A DNA stretch of 64,000 nucleotides from JABDMH01 sp965223165 (GCA_965223165.1 CBDCVQ010000019.1:310001-374000), one strand, 5' to 3'; shown: positions 54,149 to 63,580, numbered from the stretch's first letter. Notes: generated from the sequence alone by a model not told the origin. Translations and numbers: made by a program.

Positions 54149-56809
54149 ATGAACCCGCAATGTACGATCTGCAAATACTGCCTTTGTCTGGCGATCTCGG
54201 TCTTGGCCGGTGGTCATGTGCTGGCGGCAGACACCATCCCGATACAGGTGGAGCATTCTGTGGAGGGGGCTCCCTTGACGCTAGGTATCCCATTTGCACA
54301 GGGAGACCTTTTCTGTCCGGATTATACTCGACTGCTTGATGCCGACGGCCACGAAATTCCGTGTCAGACCACGCAAGTCACCACCTGGGAGCCGCTCGAC
54401 TATAGTGTCAAATGGCTCTGGGTATTCTTTTTTGCTACGAACGAAAATCGATATTTCCTTGAATACGGTCCGGGTGTTCGCAAGGCCCCCATCACCGGAG
54501 ATCGCATTGTCATCAAAAATGCCCAGCGCAAGGGTCAGCGTAGCATCGTGCAGACCGGTCCCTTGCGGTTTTCCGTGAGCAAAAAGGCAGGTGGGTTCAT
54601 CGATGATGTGCTATTGGACGTGGATGGCGACGGCTTTGACGCAGAAGATACGATTGCCGTATGCAACCATGGGCGTGGCTCCTTCCTCGACCTCTTTGAT
54701 GATCTTGGTTTGGATGCCTCCACGGCCACCGTGCACCGCACCATCCGGGAGCGAGGCTCCGGTCCGCTGCATGCCATCCTGCGACTGGAGGGCACTTACA
54801 CCTACCACCGCGAGGACAATCGCCCCTCGCCCTTTGTCATCCGACTGCATGTGTATGCAGGCAAGTCCTACGTCCGGGTGTTGCACACCTTGACCTACAC
54901 GGGAGTGCCCGACAAACACATACCCGTGGAAGGCGATCACGCCTGCATTGCCCTGGCAGATAGCGAGCAGATCAAGGATGACTCGAAGACGGAAGATGAA
55001 GGTTGGACCTTACCGGATGATCGCATCGCGGCCACCGGGCTGTGCCTGGAGTACAATTTGGCAGGTCCCGTGATGTACCAGACGGGATATCGAGAGGGAA
55101 CCTGGGCCCACCCCAAGCCGTCAAAGACCTTTCGCCAGCACCTCGAAGCATCCCAGGTGGCCTCGGTATTTCAAACGGGCCCCAAGCCCGACCGCATACC
55201 GCCCGTGCCCAACTCCACGACGCACGAGAGAATCAGCGGATTTGAGGCAAGCATCCGCGCAGACGATGGGGTGAAGAAACAAATCGAGCGAGCCGAGGGG
55301 TGGGCGGACCTAAGCGACGATCGCTGGGGCATCGCGATAGGTATCAAAAATTTTCTGGAAGAATATCCCAAGGAGATCGCCTATCACGGCGCCAAAAAAG
55401 AAGCCGTAGCCTTCTTGTGGTCTCCCCAAGCCGAGCCCCTCAGCTTTGCCCGGCATTCGCTGGAGCGAGACCAAGGGATGATCGCAAATTTTGCCGAGGG
55501 TGTGACTAAAACCAGCGAAGTGGTATTCTACTTTCATAAAGGAGACGCCCAAGTGGCAGACATCAAAAAAAACGTGGCCTATTTTCTAGATGCCCCGGTA
55601 CCCCATGCCTCACCAGCGGTCTATGCCAACAGCCAAGTGTACGGTCGATTTGCCCCCAGGCTGGATCACCACCCCGCATTCGAACGCTCCCTGGATTACA
55701 AATTTGATTGGGAAATATTTAATCAACACTGGGAGCCTTGGTACGGCATGTTTGATTATGGCGATCAGAAAAATGTCTTTTTTCGAGAAGACTGGCATCG
55801 CTGGCAAAACAACGAGCCCGCCATCGATTTTATGTATTGGCTACAATTTATACGCACCGGAGATGCCAAATATTACCGGGCAGCCGAAGCCATGAGCAGA
55901 CATACCATGGACGTCGACAATGTGCACTGGCCAGCAGATCCCCCTTACTATGGAGATACTAATGAATCATTGGACTTTTGGAAGCACCAGTCTGGCACCT
56001 CTCAGGCCACCCCCTATCTGGGTATCGGCAGGAGGCATGCGCGCCAACATTGGTCTGCCCTGCTCAGTGCCCATGTATGGCTACAGGGGTGGATTGCCTC
56101 CTATTACCTGACGGGCTACCACCGCGGTCTGGACGTAGCCAGGCTCACGGCTGACGCGCACCTGCGACGCATCTGGGGAGACCATGGCCTGACCGGTCGT
56201 CGCTTGTACCTATCCGTGTGGAATCTGGTGGAGGCATGGGATGCGACCAAGGACCCCGCATATTTAGCGGACCTCCAAGATCGAGTGGATCGCATGTTAC
56301 ACTTTCAGAATGGCCCCAATCAGTGTGATGATCTTGTCATGGACCGATACGGATACTCTCAGATTTATGCCTCCCATGGTCTCTATAAATATTATCAACT
56401 CACGGGTGAAGAACGTCTCCGACAATCACTGCTGCGACACGCGCGAGCCGTGCGCGATAATCCGCCCTACAATCACGACTACGAGTCCTATCTCTCGACC
56501 ATCCACAGTCTGGTCATCGGACATGAATTGTCTGGCGACGTCGACTTTCTGCGCGAGGCCAAACATCGTGCGCGCTGGCTCAAGACCAAGCTCCTGACCG
56601 AGCCCTTCGAAAAACTGGGGACCCAAGGGAACATCGCCGAAGCACTGGAGCGCGTTTCCCACCTACCCACCAAGGGCTATTTTGCCACCCAAGAGCGATG
56701 GGTATCCAACTGGGGACCCACCCAGGGCCTGCGCGTGTTTGGTTGGACCCACATTTACAATATTCCCTGGCTACTCCATGCCATCGAAGCTGACGAGGAG
56801 CAGCGATGA
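54149..56809 (+). CDS. PcRGLX/YetA-like (PL26-like) exported protein
   Basis: 886 residues from ATG 54149; a TTG at 54137 is the alternative. A signal peptide (about 1-27, ending VLAAD) precedes a RIFT-barrel-like N-terminal domain (about 28-230; LGIPFAQGDLFCPDYTRL and LDYSVKWLWVFFFA), a beta-sandwich middle, and a helical alpha/alpha-toroid-like C-terminal half (about 480-880) with LYKYYQLTGEERLRQSLLRH. This three-part plan is that of exo-rhamnogalacturonan lyases of family PL26 and related YetA proteins. Catalytic residues were not assigned. It follows the SusCD/deacetylase group and is a probable polysaccharide lyase for the same ligand. Confidence 0.65.
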   Translation: MNPQCTICKYCLCLAISVLAGGHVLAADTIPIQVEHSVEGAPLTLGIPFAQGDLFCPDYTRLLDADGHEIPCQTTQVTTWEPLDYSVKWLWVFFFATNENRYFLEYGPGVRKAPITGDRIVIKNAQRKGQRSIVQTGPLRFSVSKKAGGFIDDVLLDVDGDGFDAEDTIAVCNHGRGSFLDLFDDLGLDASTATVHRTIRERGSGPLHAILRLEGTYTYHREDNRPSPFVIRLHVYAGKSYVRVLHTLTYTGVPDKHIPVEGDHACIALADSEQIKDDSKTEDEGWTLPDDRIAATGLCLEYNLAGPVMYQTGYREGTWAHPKPSKTFRQHLEASQVASVFQTGPKPDRIPPVPNSTTHERISGFEASIRADDGVKKQIERAEGWADLSDDRWGIAIGIKNFLEEYPKEIAYHGAKKEAVAFLWSPQAEPLSFARHSLERDQGMIANFAEGVTKTSEVVFYFHKGDAQVADIKKNVAYFLDAPVPHASPAVYANSQVYGRFAPRLDHHPAFERSLDYKFDWEIFNQHWEPWYGMFDYGDQKNVFFREDWHRWQNNEPAIDFMYWLQFIRTGDAKYYRAAEAMSRHTMDVDNVHWPADPPYYGDTNESLDFWKHQSGTSQATPYLGIGRRHARQHWSALLSAHVWLQGWIASYYLTGYHRGLDVARLTADAHLRRIWGDHGLTGRRLYLSVWNLVEAWDATKDPAYLADLQDRVDRMLHFQNGPNQCDDLVMDRYGYSQIYASHGLYKYYQLTGEERLRQSLLRHARAVRDNPPYNHDYESYLSTIHSLVIGHELSGDVDFLREAKHRARWLKTKLLTEPFEKLGTQGNIAEALERVSHLPTKGYFATQERWVSNWGPTQGLRVFGWTHIYNIPWLLHAIEADEEQR

Positions 56810-57118
56810 CCATCTCTACGCCGTACCCTTTTATCTTGCCGAAAACGGTCAGACTCTCGTAGCGTACAGCAAATAGCTGGCTAGTGTCGCCGCACTAAGA
56901 CTCTTCAACATACATAGAAATCATACGCCTGTAGCCGGTCCTACTGTGTTTGCCACCTCACGAATATTTGATCGCCCAACAGGCTCTACATACAAGTCCA
57001 TCAGGCGCTAAATCAAGGCCGACTATTCTACGAAAAGGGAAGGGTTTGATCCACCTTGAATGATAAGTAGACTGGCGCTTAAGAGTGGCATCCCCTCTTA
57101 TCTAATGTCATGCACACC
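56810..57118. other. Intergenic stretch, no gene recognised
   Basis: About 310 bases between the lyase-like gene and the orphan sorting-domain fragment. Only a weak inverted repeat near 57080-57100 (AAGAG/CTCTT) was seen. GC content starts to fall here, towards the AT-rich zone. Confidence 0.4.
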
Positions 57119-57406
57119 CTATTTCACAATGACCATTTTTCTTGTAGTCAAAATTCGATTCTCCTCATCGTCTAGCTGCAAGAGATAATTTCCTCCGCTC
57201 AAACCAGATACGTCAACTTCCTCAACATTGCGGTCTAAATATACCACCTGACCATTTGCCGATCGGATTACTAAGCTGTACTTCTCTATATCGCTTACTT
57301 CGATCTTCACATTACCTATTGCCATTGTTAACATTTGACCACCGACAAAATCAAAATGGCTAAGGGCCGAAAAATGAGACGCCCAGTCGGATAAATCACC
57401 ATCCAT
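57119..57406 (-). pseudogene. Truncated tail of a type IX-secreted protein
   Basis: 95 residues. The C-terminal half has the typical sorting-domain pattern SLVIRSANGQVVYLDRNV, VSGLSGGNYLLQL and KMVIVK. The N-terminal part contains MDGDLSDWASHF, a motif reminiscent of carbohydrate-binding domains that begin DGxLxDW. No signal peptide exists; reading upstream, the same frame stays open for only 17 more codons to the sequence GTTGGCGAAC at the edge of the AT-rich region. It is most likely the 3' remnant of a larger secreted enzyme gene whose 5' part was lost when the serine-hydrolase cassette arrived. Confidence 0.6.
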
Positions 57407-57512
57407 AGCAATATTTTCAATGGGTAAGCCTCGGCTTTCTCCCCATTGTTGGCGAACCTATTATTGCTTAATAAACAAAATAGCAGAAATAAATATTAGG
57501 CATATCTCTATT

Positions 57513-58613
57513 TCATTTGTTTTGCCTTCTCAAGTTTCTCAATAGTGCATACCATATCTGCATCAGGTCAACAGCAGACCCATGGCTGTCTTTTCTCAAA
57601 TATAAACCTTGAGACAACCACGAATTTCCGGTAAAATGTCTTTGCACCAGGGCTAATTGGTTTGTTGTGTCAATCATAAGATATTGACCACCATATCCCG
57701 TCCCCCAAATATTTCCATTTTCGGTATCAACTGCCCATAGATAGCTATAGGCATCTCTCGGCCAAACTTTATCTTCTTCATCAAAAATGTGGTAAGGCAT
57801 TGTACTCTCCATTAACCATTTTTCAGACACTATACGTCTTCCTTTCCATTTTCCTTTTTGGCTTATCATACTGCCTATTTTCGCCAAATCTCGGGCACTC
57901 ATCCAAGTCTTATAGGCTGGATGCAGGGTTTTTGTTTTACTAAACGGTGTTCCATACACTACATTATCCAATTGGAATTCTTGCATTTCTAATGGAACCG
58001 CCAGCCATTCATAAAGACATTCTTCATAACTCAGTCCAGTTTTTAATTTCAAAATAGTTCCGAGGACATTGAAGTCGAAATTATTGTAATAGTAAAATTC
58101 ACCTGGTTTATATTGACCCCTATGAGGTCTTTCCTTGTCCATTGTTGGCTGGGCATCAGCATCAATAAAAACTCCGGAACGAGCCATTAGAAGATCACGA
58201 ATAGTTGCTAAGTTTTCTATTTCGGTCAATTCTATGCCATATTCACTAATCCCTAATTCACCTAAAGTCTCTTTCAAATCAAGCAACCCTTTATCTCGAG
58301 CGATTCCAATTAACAGGCTAATTATTGGCTTTCTTACTGAATGAAGGTTTATTAGTTTTTTGGTTTCACCATAGCTGAAGATTTCTTTATCTCCTTGAAT
58401 TGCGATAAAAGCATCAACATTCTTGGTCGTATTCAAATAATTTATAACTCCTTGTATAGTGTCCTGATTCCAACCAAGAGCTTTTTCAAAGGTACCACCT
58501 GATTCATTTTTCACATACTTAACTTCGGGAATTGATGCCCAAGCTACTACTACACCAATAGCTAGAAGTAATAGGAGTCCAGCCCATTTTAACATTTTGA
58601 GTAGTTTTTCCAT
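57513..58613 (-). CDS. Membrane-anchored serine hydrolase, beta-lactamase/penicillin-binding-like
   Basis: 366 residues. An N-terminal transmembrane or signal segment (about 8-28) precedes a beta-lactamase-related fold. The active-site motif SVRK lies at 92-95 (SxxK), followed by YYYNNF (YxN) at 175-180 and a GTGYGG segment as third motif near 310. Related serine hydrolases act on peptides or esters. The coding sequence is conspicuously AT-rich (19 G/C in the 60 bases from 58201), unlike the surrounding genes, which suggests horizontal acquisition. Its 5' side has a CAACG/TGCATGCG junction also found upstream of the S9 peptidase gene. Confidence 0.82.
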   Translation of the reverse strand: MEKLLKMLKWAGLLLLLAIGVVVAWASIPEVKYVKNESGGTFEKALGWNQDTIQGVINYLNTTKNVDAFIAIQGDKEIFSYGETKKLINLHSVRKPIISLLIGIARDKGLLDLKETLGELGISEYGIELTEIENLATIRDLLMARSGVFIDADAQPTMDKERPHRGQYKPGEFYYYNNFDFNVLGTILKLKTGLSYEECLYEWLAVPLEMQEFQLDNVVYGTPFSKTKTLHPAYKTWMSARDLAKIGSMISQKGKWKGRRIVSEKWLMESTMPYHIFDEEDKVWPRDAYSYLWAVDTENGNIWGTGYGGQYLMIDTTNQLALVQRHFTGNSWLSQGLYLRKDSHGSAVDLMQIWYALLRNLRRQNK

Positions 58614-58773
58614 TTATTTATTTCTAATTGATGACAACGGTCCGGCTGCATGCGTCTGTAATGGCTAGCAATCTTAAGTCTCCAAGCAGCATGCTGGAAC
58701 TTTCAATTCAACAAACCTAATACAAAATACCCAGATCCTTATCTGCGTTAGCCAATATGACGTCTCTGCAGCC

Positions 58774-59020
58774 TGTTGAACTAATCACCTGTCGGCGATG
58801 GCTGGCTGAATCGTAGAAATTTCCGTACTCAGGATTTTTACCTAAATCTGAAAAGATGAAAAAGACTAAGCGAAATAGCCGAACCATCATCGACAAAGCA
58901 ATGAGAGAAGTTAAAGGATTTAGCGCAAGGTATGCCAAGTTGGAGCAGAAAGTACAGCTTGGTGGATTGTCAGAGTCGACATTGAAAGAACTACGGCCGG
59001 TACATTGCGAAGATTAGCGT
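58774..59020 (+). repeat. Degenerate copy of the recombinase leader and gene start
   Basis: This stretch aligns with 63669-63923: both have TGAACTAA followed by TCGGCGATGGCTGGCTGAA, then a recombinase start ATGAAAAAGAC. Identity is high over about 250 bases and ends abruptly after AGATTAGCGT. Confidence 0.82.
58856..59020 (+). pseudogene. Broken tyrosine recombinase (N-terminal fragment)
   Basis: Starts MKKTKRNSRTIIDKAMREV and matches the first 55 or so residues of the recombinase at 63760. An extra A in TTGAAAGAAC (TTGAAGAAC in the other copy) shifts the frame and leads to a stop at the place where homology also ends. No catalytic region remains. It records an older insertion of the same mobile element. 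Confidence 0.85.
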
Positions 59021-59177
59021 TCAGAGATGCCCGTTGTGATCTTGTGAAGATCCATCTCGAATCCCGGCAAATCTCTCGAGCGCAGCATGGACAGCTATTT
59101 TTCAAACTGTAATCCGATGGTCTTACCAGCAAATGTTTCTATCTTTGCCTTTGTAGCGAAGTGCGACATACCTTTTT

Positions 59178-59420
59178 TTGTTTTTGTTGAACTTCAAAGG
59201 TCGCCAAACTCCACTACATATTATAACTATCTATAATGCGTCGCAAGACGAATCCCAACTGCGCACCATCGTCAATGTACATGGACAATCGATAAAGAAG
59301 GACCTCGACTTTCAGGGCGCAGAAACATATGCTGTGTCGCAACTGGCCACTGGAGTCTATTTAGTTAGACTAACATACAGCGAAGAAGGGGACGGTCGAA
59401 GTCAACAGAGTCGTAATTGA
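59178..59420 (+). pseudogene. Orphan fragment of a type IX C-terminal sorting domain
   Basis: 80 residues from TTG 59178. The first 30 codons overlap the degenerate repeat and look non-genuine. The rest, RTIVNVHGQSIKKDLDF and VSQLATGVYLVRLTY, has the form of the last strands of a type IX sorting domain, but the usual terminal Lys-rich motif is missing. It probably represents the truncated 3' end of a lost secreted-protein gene joined to the edge of an element. Confidence 0.5.
59191..59268. repeat. 78-bp degenerate repeat, copy 1
   Basis: ACTTCAAAGGTCGCC and CTATAATGCGTCGCAAGACG align with 60740-60818 at roughly three quarters identity. The block runs into the sorting-domain fragment, so it may mark the boundary of a mobile element. 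Confidence 0.6.
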
Positions 59421-59484
59421 GTAAGCTGGGGGAGGCGATCGAGAGCCAAGCCTAGAATACTATGTCTTGAGACAATTAACGAGA

Positions 59485-60300
59485 ATGTTATTCGATATAA
59501 CAAAGGGTAACCACCGGTGGCGGAGCCGTCAACGCAGATGGCAACTTAGGTCCTGCATGCTGATGCTGGTCGTATACTTCACCCCTGTACTGGTCTGCGC
59601 ACAAGCTCGAAGGACCATGGTGGTAGAGATAAAGTACAGTGCAGTGCTTATAGACCATGATGAGAATTATAGTCTGCGTGACGGTATAACGCCAGAAGAG
59701 CGGCGTATTTTTGATGTTCATGACCATAGTAGAGCTTGGGGTGTTGAGGCGAATTTGTCAGTAAGGATTTGGCGATGCTTATCGATTACTGGTGGCCTTG
59801 CATATCATGGGAGATTGATACGGGGATTGACATTTCTGAACCAGAGTCGACTGCCCGCCGATAGGGCCAGCAACACCCTTGAATTGGTGGGCAACGTCAA
59901 GACCAGGTATCATTACATTCAAATGCCGATAAGGATCAAGGTTGAACCCTGGTGGAATAAAACCTATTCTCCGCCCCTGACTGCAGGCATGTCTGCTAAT
60001 TACCTGGCTCGTGCCTTTTATCAACCAGGCATTGTGAAATACCAAGGGCCCGTGACGAAAGCTGAGTGGGCAGGAATCGGGATCGTTGGAGGATTGCAGA
60101 ACAGTGTCAAAGTATCGCACAGATTATCGGTGGTGGTTGGTGCAGAATATTCGATTGTAAATCCAGAATATGTCGATCCGCTCCTACTTAGCCAGGGTCC
60201 GGTGGATCTAGGACGGGGCATCTATGGCATTGCTCTTACCCATAGCTATTGGAATTTTAGCCTCGGAATTGGTGTAGGTTTAGGGGGAGGCGAAAAGTAG
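59485..60300 (+). CDS. Predicted outer-membrane beta-barrel protein
   Basis: 271 residues from ATG 59485. TTG 59467 and ATG 59557 are alternatives; the last gives the shortest, cleanest signal peptide (MLMLVVYFTPVLVCAQ). The mature part has alternating strands such as ANLSVRIWRCLSITGGLAYH and WAGIGIVGGLQN and ends FSLGIGVGLGGGEK, consistent with a small porin-like barrel. No specific family is recognised. It sits alone in the decay zone with a terminator-like hairpin 170 bases downstream. Confidence 0.6.
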   Translation: MLFDITKGNHRWRSRQRRWQLRSCMLMLVVYFTPVLVCAQARRTMVVEIKYSAVLIDHDENYSLRDGITPEERRIFDVHDHSRAWGVEANLSVRIWRCLSITGGLAYHGRLIRGLTFLNQSRLPADRASNTLELVGNVKTRYHYIQMPIRIKVEPWWNKTYSPPLTAGMSANYLARAFYQPGIVKYQGPVTKAEWAGIGIVGGLQNSVKVSHRLSVVVGAEYSIVNPEYVDPLLLSQGPVDLGRGIYGIALTHSYWNFSLGIGVGLGGGEK

Positions 60301-60470
60301 TACGTGTAAGAGAGGATGCTCAAAGATAGGGATGCCGGTTGCGAGAGCTATAGTAGGACGAAGGGCCCCCTTATGAGCAGGCTTGAATGATTGGAGTAGC
60401 AGGCCTAGCCGATGTAGGGTTGGATGCAAATCGAGCAGCCGCACGTAAACAATAACTAAGGAGTGGTCAA

Positions 60471-60515
60471 GCCACGAGCAGTGTCGATGATCGACATGCG
60501 CTCGTGGCCTTTTGT
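60471..60515 (+). terminator. Nested hairpin with T-rich tail
   Basis: Outer arms GCCACGAGC / GCTCGTGGC enclose an inner palindrome TGTCGAT-G-ATCGACA; CTTTTGTTGTTGTT follows. The form fits an intrinsic terminator for the barrel gene, although the 170-base distance and the doubled stem are unusual. Confidence 0.55.
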
Positions 60516-60601
60516 TGTTGTTGGTTGTTGGTGTGCACGTCTGGACCCGGTGTGCTCATGGCCGAATTAAATTGAATCAGGGGACTTCAGCTCAGGACCG
60601 A

Positions 60602-60742
60602 TTAAACATCTAAGTAGCCCAGATTTGCTAGGCGAAAGGCGATGGCCTGAACGCTCGCTTTGAACTGGGCAGCGAGCTTCGCGAGATCATCAGGGGTGTT
60701 CTTCTGCCCACCACTCGACAGGCAAACGAGTAGTGGCGAACT
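60602..60742 (-). pseudogene. ImmA/IrrE-like C-terminal remnant
   Basis: The minus-strand frame ending at TAA 60602 reads GGQKNTPDDLAKLAAQF and VQAIAFRLANLGYLDV. This resembles the C-terminal helix-turn-helix-like segment of ImmA/IrrE (COG2856) proteins, which act with phage-type repressors. A stop at 60743 cuts it off upstream, so only about 46 codons remain. The zinc-binding HExxH part is absent. Confidence 0.5.
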
Positions 60743-60818
60743 TCAGGGGTCGCTAGAACCCCTTCACATATGATTACTTTCTATAATGCGTAGTGAGACA
60801 AATCGCAACCGCGCCCCA
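60740..60818. repeat. 78-bp degenerate repeat, copy 2
   Basis: Aligns with 59191-59268. This copy carries a clear hairpin, AGGGGT-cgctaga-ACCCCT, and CTATAATGCGTAGTGAGAC. It lies between the ImmA-like remnant and the transposase remnant. Confidence 0.6.
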
Positions 60819-60869
60819 AACCTTATTTCTCTATTTCCAGGCGATAAACCCACATCATCAACCCGGATG

Positions 60870-61028
60870 GAAGTCAGGGCAAAGCAACAACTCCTAGTGA
60901 CCCTATGTCCTAATTGCAAGCAAGGGCATCAAGTGGCCATCGGCAACATCCCAAAACAACGAAGTCCTCCCCAAAGGATCGCCACGGATCCACTTCAAAA
61001 TCCATTAACTAAAGAGCTTGCGTCATGA
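60870..61028 (+). pseudogene. C-terminal remnant of an IS91-like transposase
   Basis: The frame ending at TGA 61028 contains RAKQQLLVTLCPNCKQGHQV and then PKQRSPPQRIA, the zinc-like CPxC and PP segment that closes many IS91-family Y2 transposases. The upstream part of the frame (from 60786) has no transposase features. In the integrase-plus-transposase subgroup of IS91 elements this gene follows a tyrosine recombinase, and fragments of such a recombinase are present at 58856 and 63760. Identification rests on short similarity. Confidence 0.45.
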
Positions 61029-61345
61029 CGCGAGCCATGGATGATCTTGCATTAACTGAAATTCTGCTACTTGATTTGCTGTCAGTGTCCTGCCTTTATC
61101 GAAATGACATGTTCCCCTCGTCCCAATGGCCCGTTGATAACTGCGTCTCACAGTAGCATCCTTGGCAATTTTTCCTCTGCTTCTTCCTAGGTGCTCACCT
61201 GTTCAACACAGGGCTCAAATTGGGTTCCCGTGTACGAGGACAGGCTGTGCCGACCACTTGAAACCTTATTTATTGGCAGTTGTTTTTCAATTTAGATAAA
61301 AAACTATTGTTCTTTCCCTTCCCAAATCATAAAATAATGACAAAT
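61029..61345. other. Intergenic region with one end of the peptidase cassette
   Basis: About 320 bases without a recognisable gene. TTGGCAGTT at 61273-61281 is an exact inverted copy of AACTGCCAA at 63539-63547, on the other side of the S9 peptidase gene. Base composition becomes AT-rich from about 61265 onward. Confidence 0.5.
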
Positions 61346-63517
61346 TCATTCTAAGTTTTGCATCAAAAAAGCAAAAATGTCAGCCATGGTATCAGGAAGG
61401 TATCCTACATTATGGGCTCCTTTAGAATAGGTTCTAATTAGGATCGGCTGGTCACAAGATTGTGCATGCTGAAGTGCCGCGGTAAACTTATATGACTGAC
61501 TGGGATGAACCAAATCATCATTGATTGCAGTGATTACCAAAGTTGCTGGGTAGCAGACGTCACTTTTGACTCGATGTAACGGGGAAAGCGGATACAGCCA
61601 TTCAAATTCCTTAGGATCATTGGGATTCCCATTTGAATGAATCCATCTGGCACCGGCTGTAAATTGTGCAAAACGTAACAAATCCAAAACACCTACTCCC
61701 GGCACAGCCGCAGCAAATAAGTCCGGACGTTGAGTCATTACCCCGCCGACCAACCATCCACCATTAGACACACCGTGAACAGCCAAATGCCTATTTGAGG
61801 TATAACGTTCTGAAATGAGGGTCTCTGCTGCTGAAATGAAATCGTCATACGAATTCTGCTTGTTTTGCTTGCGCCCTGCCTGCTCCCACGAGGTGCCATA
61901 TTCTTCTCCCCCTCTTACATTGGCTACTGCCAGTATGCCACCGGATTCTATCCAAATAAACCAATCATCTCTGAAAATTGGCTCTTCAATGCCTCCTGCA
62001 CCGTATCCATAAAGCAATGCGGGGTTACTACCATTCATTTGGATGCCCCGTTTGTGCGTAATAAACATGGGAACTGATGTACCATCTTTCGAATCGAAAA
62101 AGACTTGACGGGTAATAAAATGCGAAGGATTATGTCCAATATCCCGCGAGGAAAATTTTGTCAGTTCGTGATTAATGAGATCATAATTGAAGATTGTTAA
62201 TGGGAGCGTATATGTATCAAAACTAAACTGCAAGGTTCCCGTTTCAGAATCTCCTTGCAAATAAAAAACGGAACCAAGGGCTGGTAATTCAATATCTCGA
62301 TCAAAGGAACCATCAGTTCCAAATATTTTCAATACACTTTTTACATCCTGCCGGTATGCAGCGATAATATGATGTCCTATCAGCCTAACATGTTGCAAAA
62401 CATCGTCCGACTCAGGTATTACAACCTGCCAATTTTTTGGATCTTGGATTGAGACAGCAACAACCTTACCGTTTGGTGCATTTCGGGTTGTTTTTATATA
62501 CAGTGTATCACCGCTTGACCCAAATATTTCGTGACTGCCATCACGACTATCATTCAGAGCTATTAGCAAATTATCGAAATCCGGATGCAATGGATTTTGA
62601 AGATCAATAACTGAAACTTGGTGGAGACCAGCTTTCTGGTCGTAGATATAAATAAACCGTCCATCTTGAGATACTTTAGACCAGGTTGTTGCACCAATTT
62701 CCTCCGGATCGGATTCAGCCAATATATGGTCTTGTTCGATCGGCGTGTCTAATTTATGATAAAATACTTTGCTTTCCCTGTCTACACCGTCATCATCAAT
62801 ATTCATGTATTTGTAATAAACAAACCCTTTGCTATCTGCTGTCCAATATGGCGCATTAAATTTGATGCCCGGGATCTGGTCCTTTAAATCTTCATCAGCG
62901 AGAATATCCCGCACGCGGACTTCCATCTCCCTCTTTCCATAAGGAGACACGGCATAAAGCACGTATTTGCTATCAGGAGATATTCTTACATGACTTACAT
63001 TCATTTTTTCATTTGGAAAAAGAAGCTTAGGTGTTAATATCGGCGTTTTAGTCCCTCCCAATGAATCCATCATAACATAAGACATTGTTCCATCACCTGA
63101 CTTGGATTGAGAAATCCAATAAGACCATTGCCTCCGGGGAACAAATGGACTCGGAATTTCTTGAAGTTCATTGTATCTTTCTAAAAAATGGGTTCGCCAG
63201 TCCAAGCTGTCAAGGTAATTTCTGGATATATCATTTTGTGAATCAATCCATTTTTCTGTCTCAGGGGAGCCAACTGACTCCAGCCAGCGAAAAGGATCCT
63301 TAACTAATTTACCGTGGTAGTCATCTGTGTGATCAACCTGCTTCGTGACCGGATATTGAATGGATTGACTGTAAAGTATATGAACACTAAAAGCAGTAAA
63401 TACAAAAGTGGTAATCACGAAATTTGGAATCATTCTCCAATTAGTTCTTTGATTGAATGATTTTTCTCTTTCACAGAAATTACATGCACTCCTTTTTATG
63501 TGAATAAATTCCTTCAT
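61346..63517 (-). CDS. S9 family prolyl oligopeptidase, exported
   Basis: 723 residues from ATG 63517; ATG 63433 gives 695 residues and begins directly with a signal peptide (MIPNFVITTFVFTAF), so it may be the real start. The N-terminal region (about 60-430) is a seven-bladed propeller typical of S9A enzymes, starting YHGKLVKDPFRWLES. The hydrolase domain has Ser584 in HGVSNGGW, Asp near 668 in AINDDLVHP and His702 in KGAHNVGY. Relatives cleave short peptides after proline. The gene is strongly AT-rich compared with the core genes and is flanked by 9-bp inverted repeats, so it appears to be an acquired cassette. Confidence 0.88.
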   Translation of the reverse strand: MKEFIHIKRSACNFCEREKSFNQRTNWRMIPNFVITTFVFTAFSVHILYSQSIQYPVTKQVDHTDDYHGKLVKDPFRWLESVGSPETEKWIDSQNDISRNYLDSLDWRTHFLERYNELQEIPSPFVPRRQWSYWISQSKSGDGTMSYVMMDSLGGTKTPILTPKLLFPNEKMNVSHVRISPDSKYVLYAVSPYGKREMEVRVRDILADEDLKDQIPGIKFNAPYWTADSKGFVYYKYMNIDDDGVDRESKVFYHKLDTPIEQDHILAESDPEEIGATTWSKVSQDGRFIYIYDQKAGLHQVSVIDLQNPLHPDFDNLLIALNDSRDGSHEIFGSSGDTLYIKTTRNAPNGKVVAVSIQDPKNWQVVIPESDDVLQHVRLIGHHIIAAYRQDVKSVLKIFGTDGSFDRDIELPALGSVFYLQGDSETGTLQFSFDTYTLPLTIFNYDLINHELTKFSSRDIGHNPSHFITRQVFFDSKDGTSVPMFITHKRGIQMNGSNPALLYGYGAGGIEEPIFRDDWFIWIESGGILAVANVRGGEEYGTSWEQAGRKQNKQNSYDDFISAAETLISERYTSNRHLAVHGVSNGGWLVGGVMTQRPDLFAAAVPGVGVLDLLRFAQFTAGARWIHSNGNPNDPKEFEWLYPLSPLHRVKSDVCYPATLVITAINDDLVHPSQSYKFTAALQHAQSCDQPILIRTYSKGAHNVGYLPDTMADIFAFLMQNLE

Positions 63518-63538
63518 ATCTTGTAGTTTTTATCAAAT

Positions 63539-63580
63539 AACTGCCAACGTACAGGTGCATGCGGCGGCCCGCAGATGGCA
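63539..63580. repeat. Cassette-junction sequence shared with the serine-hydrolase gene
   Basis: AACTGCCAACG and GGTGCATGCGG upstream of the S9 peptidase gene resemble the ATGACAACGG and GGCTGCATGCG sequence at 58632-58655, upstream of the serine-hydrolase gene. In both places a recombinase start follows within about 200 bases. Confidence 0.5.

Noticed and set aside
61273..63549. Integron attC sites around the S9 peptidase gene
   Set aside because: The inverted repeats resemble cassette ends, but the GTTRRRY/RYYYAAC core boxes of attC are not matched and no integron integrase is visible.
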